A DNA stretch of 64,000 bases from positions 1,054,001 through 1,118,000 of the forward strand of contig NZ_CP010523.2 of NCBI RefSeq assembly GCF_000828055.2, in the 5' to 3' direction. The notes beneath the pieces were generated by a model. That model did not search any database, was not told where the DNA came from, and was given only the letters and a program-made list of their open reading frames with translations. The position numbers and the translations under genes are program-made. Positions 63,289 through 64,000 of the stretch are shown piece by piece. Every line of letters begins with the position of its first letter. The stretch's first letter is position 1. This DNA is from Klebsiella variicola (GTDB lineage: Bacteria > Pseudomonadota > Gammaproteobacteria > Enterobacterales > Enterobacteriaceae).

Positions 63289-64000
63289 TTTGCCTCCGTC
63301 GCCAGTACGTCAAAGACATCTTTGCCAAGAGAACACTCAGGGCAGAGGAAATTGTCCGGCACTTCACTCCACGGCGTACCCGGCTGGACATCCTGGTTAG
63401 GTTCGCCTTTCGCCGGGTCATAGACCCACTGGCACACGCTGCACTGCATCATGGGACCGAGGTCAGCGGCCGCGGCGGCGGCACAGGCACAGTCCTGTTG
63501 TTCCGGCGTTGTCGCTGCTTCAGCAACCGGCAGCGGAGAGAGGGCCCACTGGCGGGCGATGTCACGACCGTGTTGGCGGCACAGTTCCAGTGCGTCGATA
63601 TCCGGGCGCCATTTGGCTTTCAGGCTCAGTGACATCTCAAAGCCGGCATCCTGCAGGCGGGTGGACAAGCGGTCTACCGCGCCGCCGCTCCAGCCGTGTG
63701 AGCCAAAGGCGCTGGCGCGTTTATTGCGAAAACGCAGCCCGGTCATCTCTTCCACCAGCCCGGCGATTTTCGGCATCATCACGTTGTTCATGGTGGAGGT
63801 GCCCACCAGCACACCTTTCGAGCGGAAAACGTTGGTGAGAATGTCGTTTTTGTCGCTGCGGGCGACGTTGAAGATTTTTACCGCCACCCGCGGGTCAACT
63901 TCGGTGATCCCCTGGGCAATGGCGTCCGCCATCATACGGGTGTTGTTGGACATGGTGTCGTAGAAAATCGTGATGCGATCTTCCTGATAATCCGCCGCCC
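63285..64000 (-). CDS. norV: Anaerobic nitric oxide reductase flavorubredoxin NorV, C-terminal part
   Basis: The frame is open through the right edge of the window, so about 238 C-terminal residues are present and the diiron beta-lactamase-like domain is outside. The flavodoxin-like domain starts near [20 protein letters not shown], and the C-terminal rubredoxin has [10 protein letters not shown] and CPECSLG cysteine pairs. NorV reduces NO to N2O without oxygen. In E. coli norVW is driven by NorR; its promoter would lie beyond the window. Confidence 0.95.
   Translation of the reverse strand, partial: AADYQEDRITIFYDTMSNNTRMMADAIAQGITEVDPRVAVKIFNVARSDKNDILTNVFRSKGVLVGTSTMNNVMMPKIAGLVEEMTGLRFRNKRASAFGSHGWSGGAVDRLSTRLQDAGFEMSLSLKAKWRPDIDALELCRQHGRDIARQWALSPLPVAEAATTPEQQDCACAAAAAADLGPMMQCSVCQWVYDPAKGEPNQDVQPGTPWSEVPDNFLCPECSLGKDVFDVLATEAK

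Overview
The window is a chromosomal segment of an enteric gammaproteobacterium, most likely Klebsiella (K. pneumoniae complex). The evidence is high GC, enterobacterial REP elements, and an almost intact mutS / ygbA / fhlA-hypEDCBA / hycABCDEFGHI / ascBF-ascG / hydN-hypF / norWV backbone that follows E. coli gene order. Klebsiella-type accessory blocks are inserted into it: hydroxyarylic acid decarboxylase kpdBCD, hemin uptake hmuRSTUV, sitABCD, and a beta-mannan/beta-glucan-type locus. Species assignment is inference. No rRNA, tRNA, CRISPR array, insertion sequence or prophage was seen.

Left part (1-16500). A truncated drug-efflux MFS gene with a divergent LysR regulator is followed by hosA and the kpdBCD decarboxylase operon with HosA-type operators. 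A hok/sok type I toxin-antitoxin locus and mutS come next. An AT-rich islet of about 1.7 kb encodes an orphan Hcp, an unrecognised candidate effector and a DUF1493 candidate immunity protein, and is bracketed by a perfect 27-bp direct repeat. The Fur-boxed hemin operon hmuRSTUV and a SelT/W/H-like (Rdx) gene close this part.

Middle (16500-35100). A thiamine-diphosphate enzyme / AEC transporter / LysR module of unknown substrate is followed by ygbA with an NsrR-like box, and by sitABCD with MntR- and Fur-like boxes. Then comes a carbohydrate locus: PTS IIB-IIC-IIA, a ROK sugar kinase and a LacI repressor on the minus strand, and a second IIC, a LamB-type porin, a secreted multidomain GH5-type glycanase and an atypical GH1 enzyme on the plus strand. 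Two copies of one LacI-type palindrome sit at the promoters of both arms. Together these look like a complete route from extracellular polysaccharide to cytoplasmic sugar phosphate.

Right part (35100-57600). This is the formate hydrogenlyase supercluster: FhlA activator, Hyp maturation factors, hydrogenase 3 structural genes and HycI protease, with a SymE-type toxin next to hycI, the asc beta-glucoside operon, hydN, hypF, and a NiCoT nickel transporter translationally coupled to hypF. Three sigma-54 -24/-12 promoters and several FhlA-like upstream palindromes tie it together.

Right end (57600-64000). An MFS / IclR / RraA-family / 2-hydroxyacid dehydrogenase cassette probably catabolises an unidentified organic acid. 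It is followed by norW and the 3' part of norV (nitric oxide detoxification), which runs off the window.
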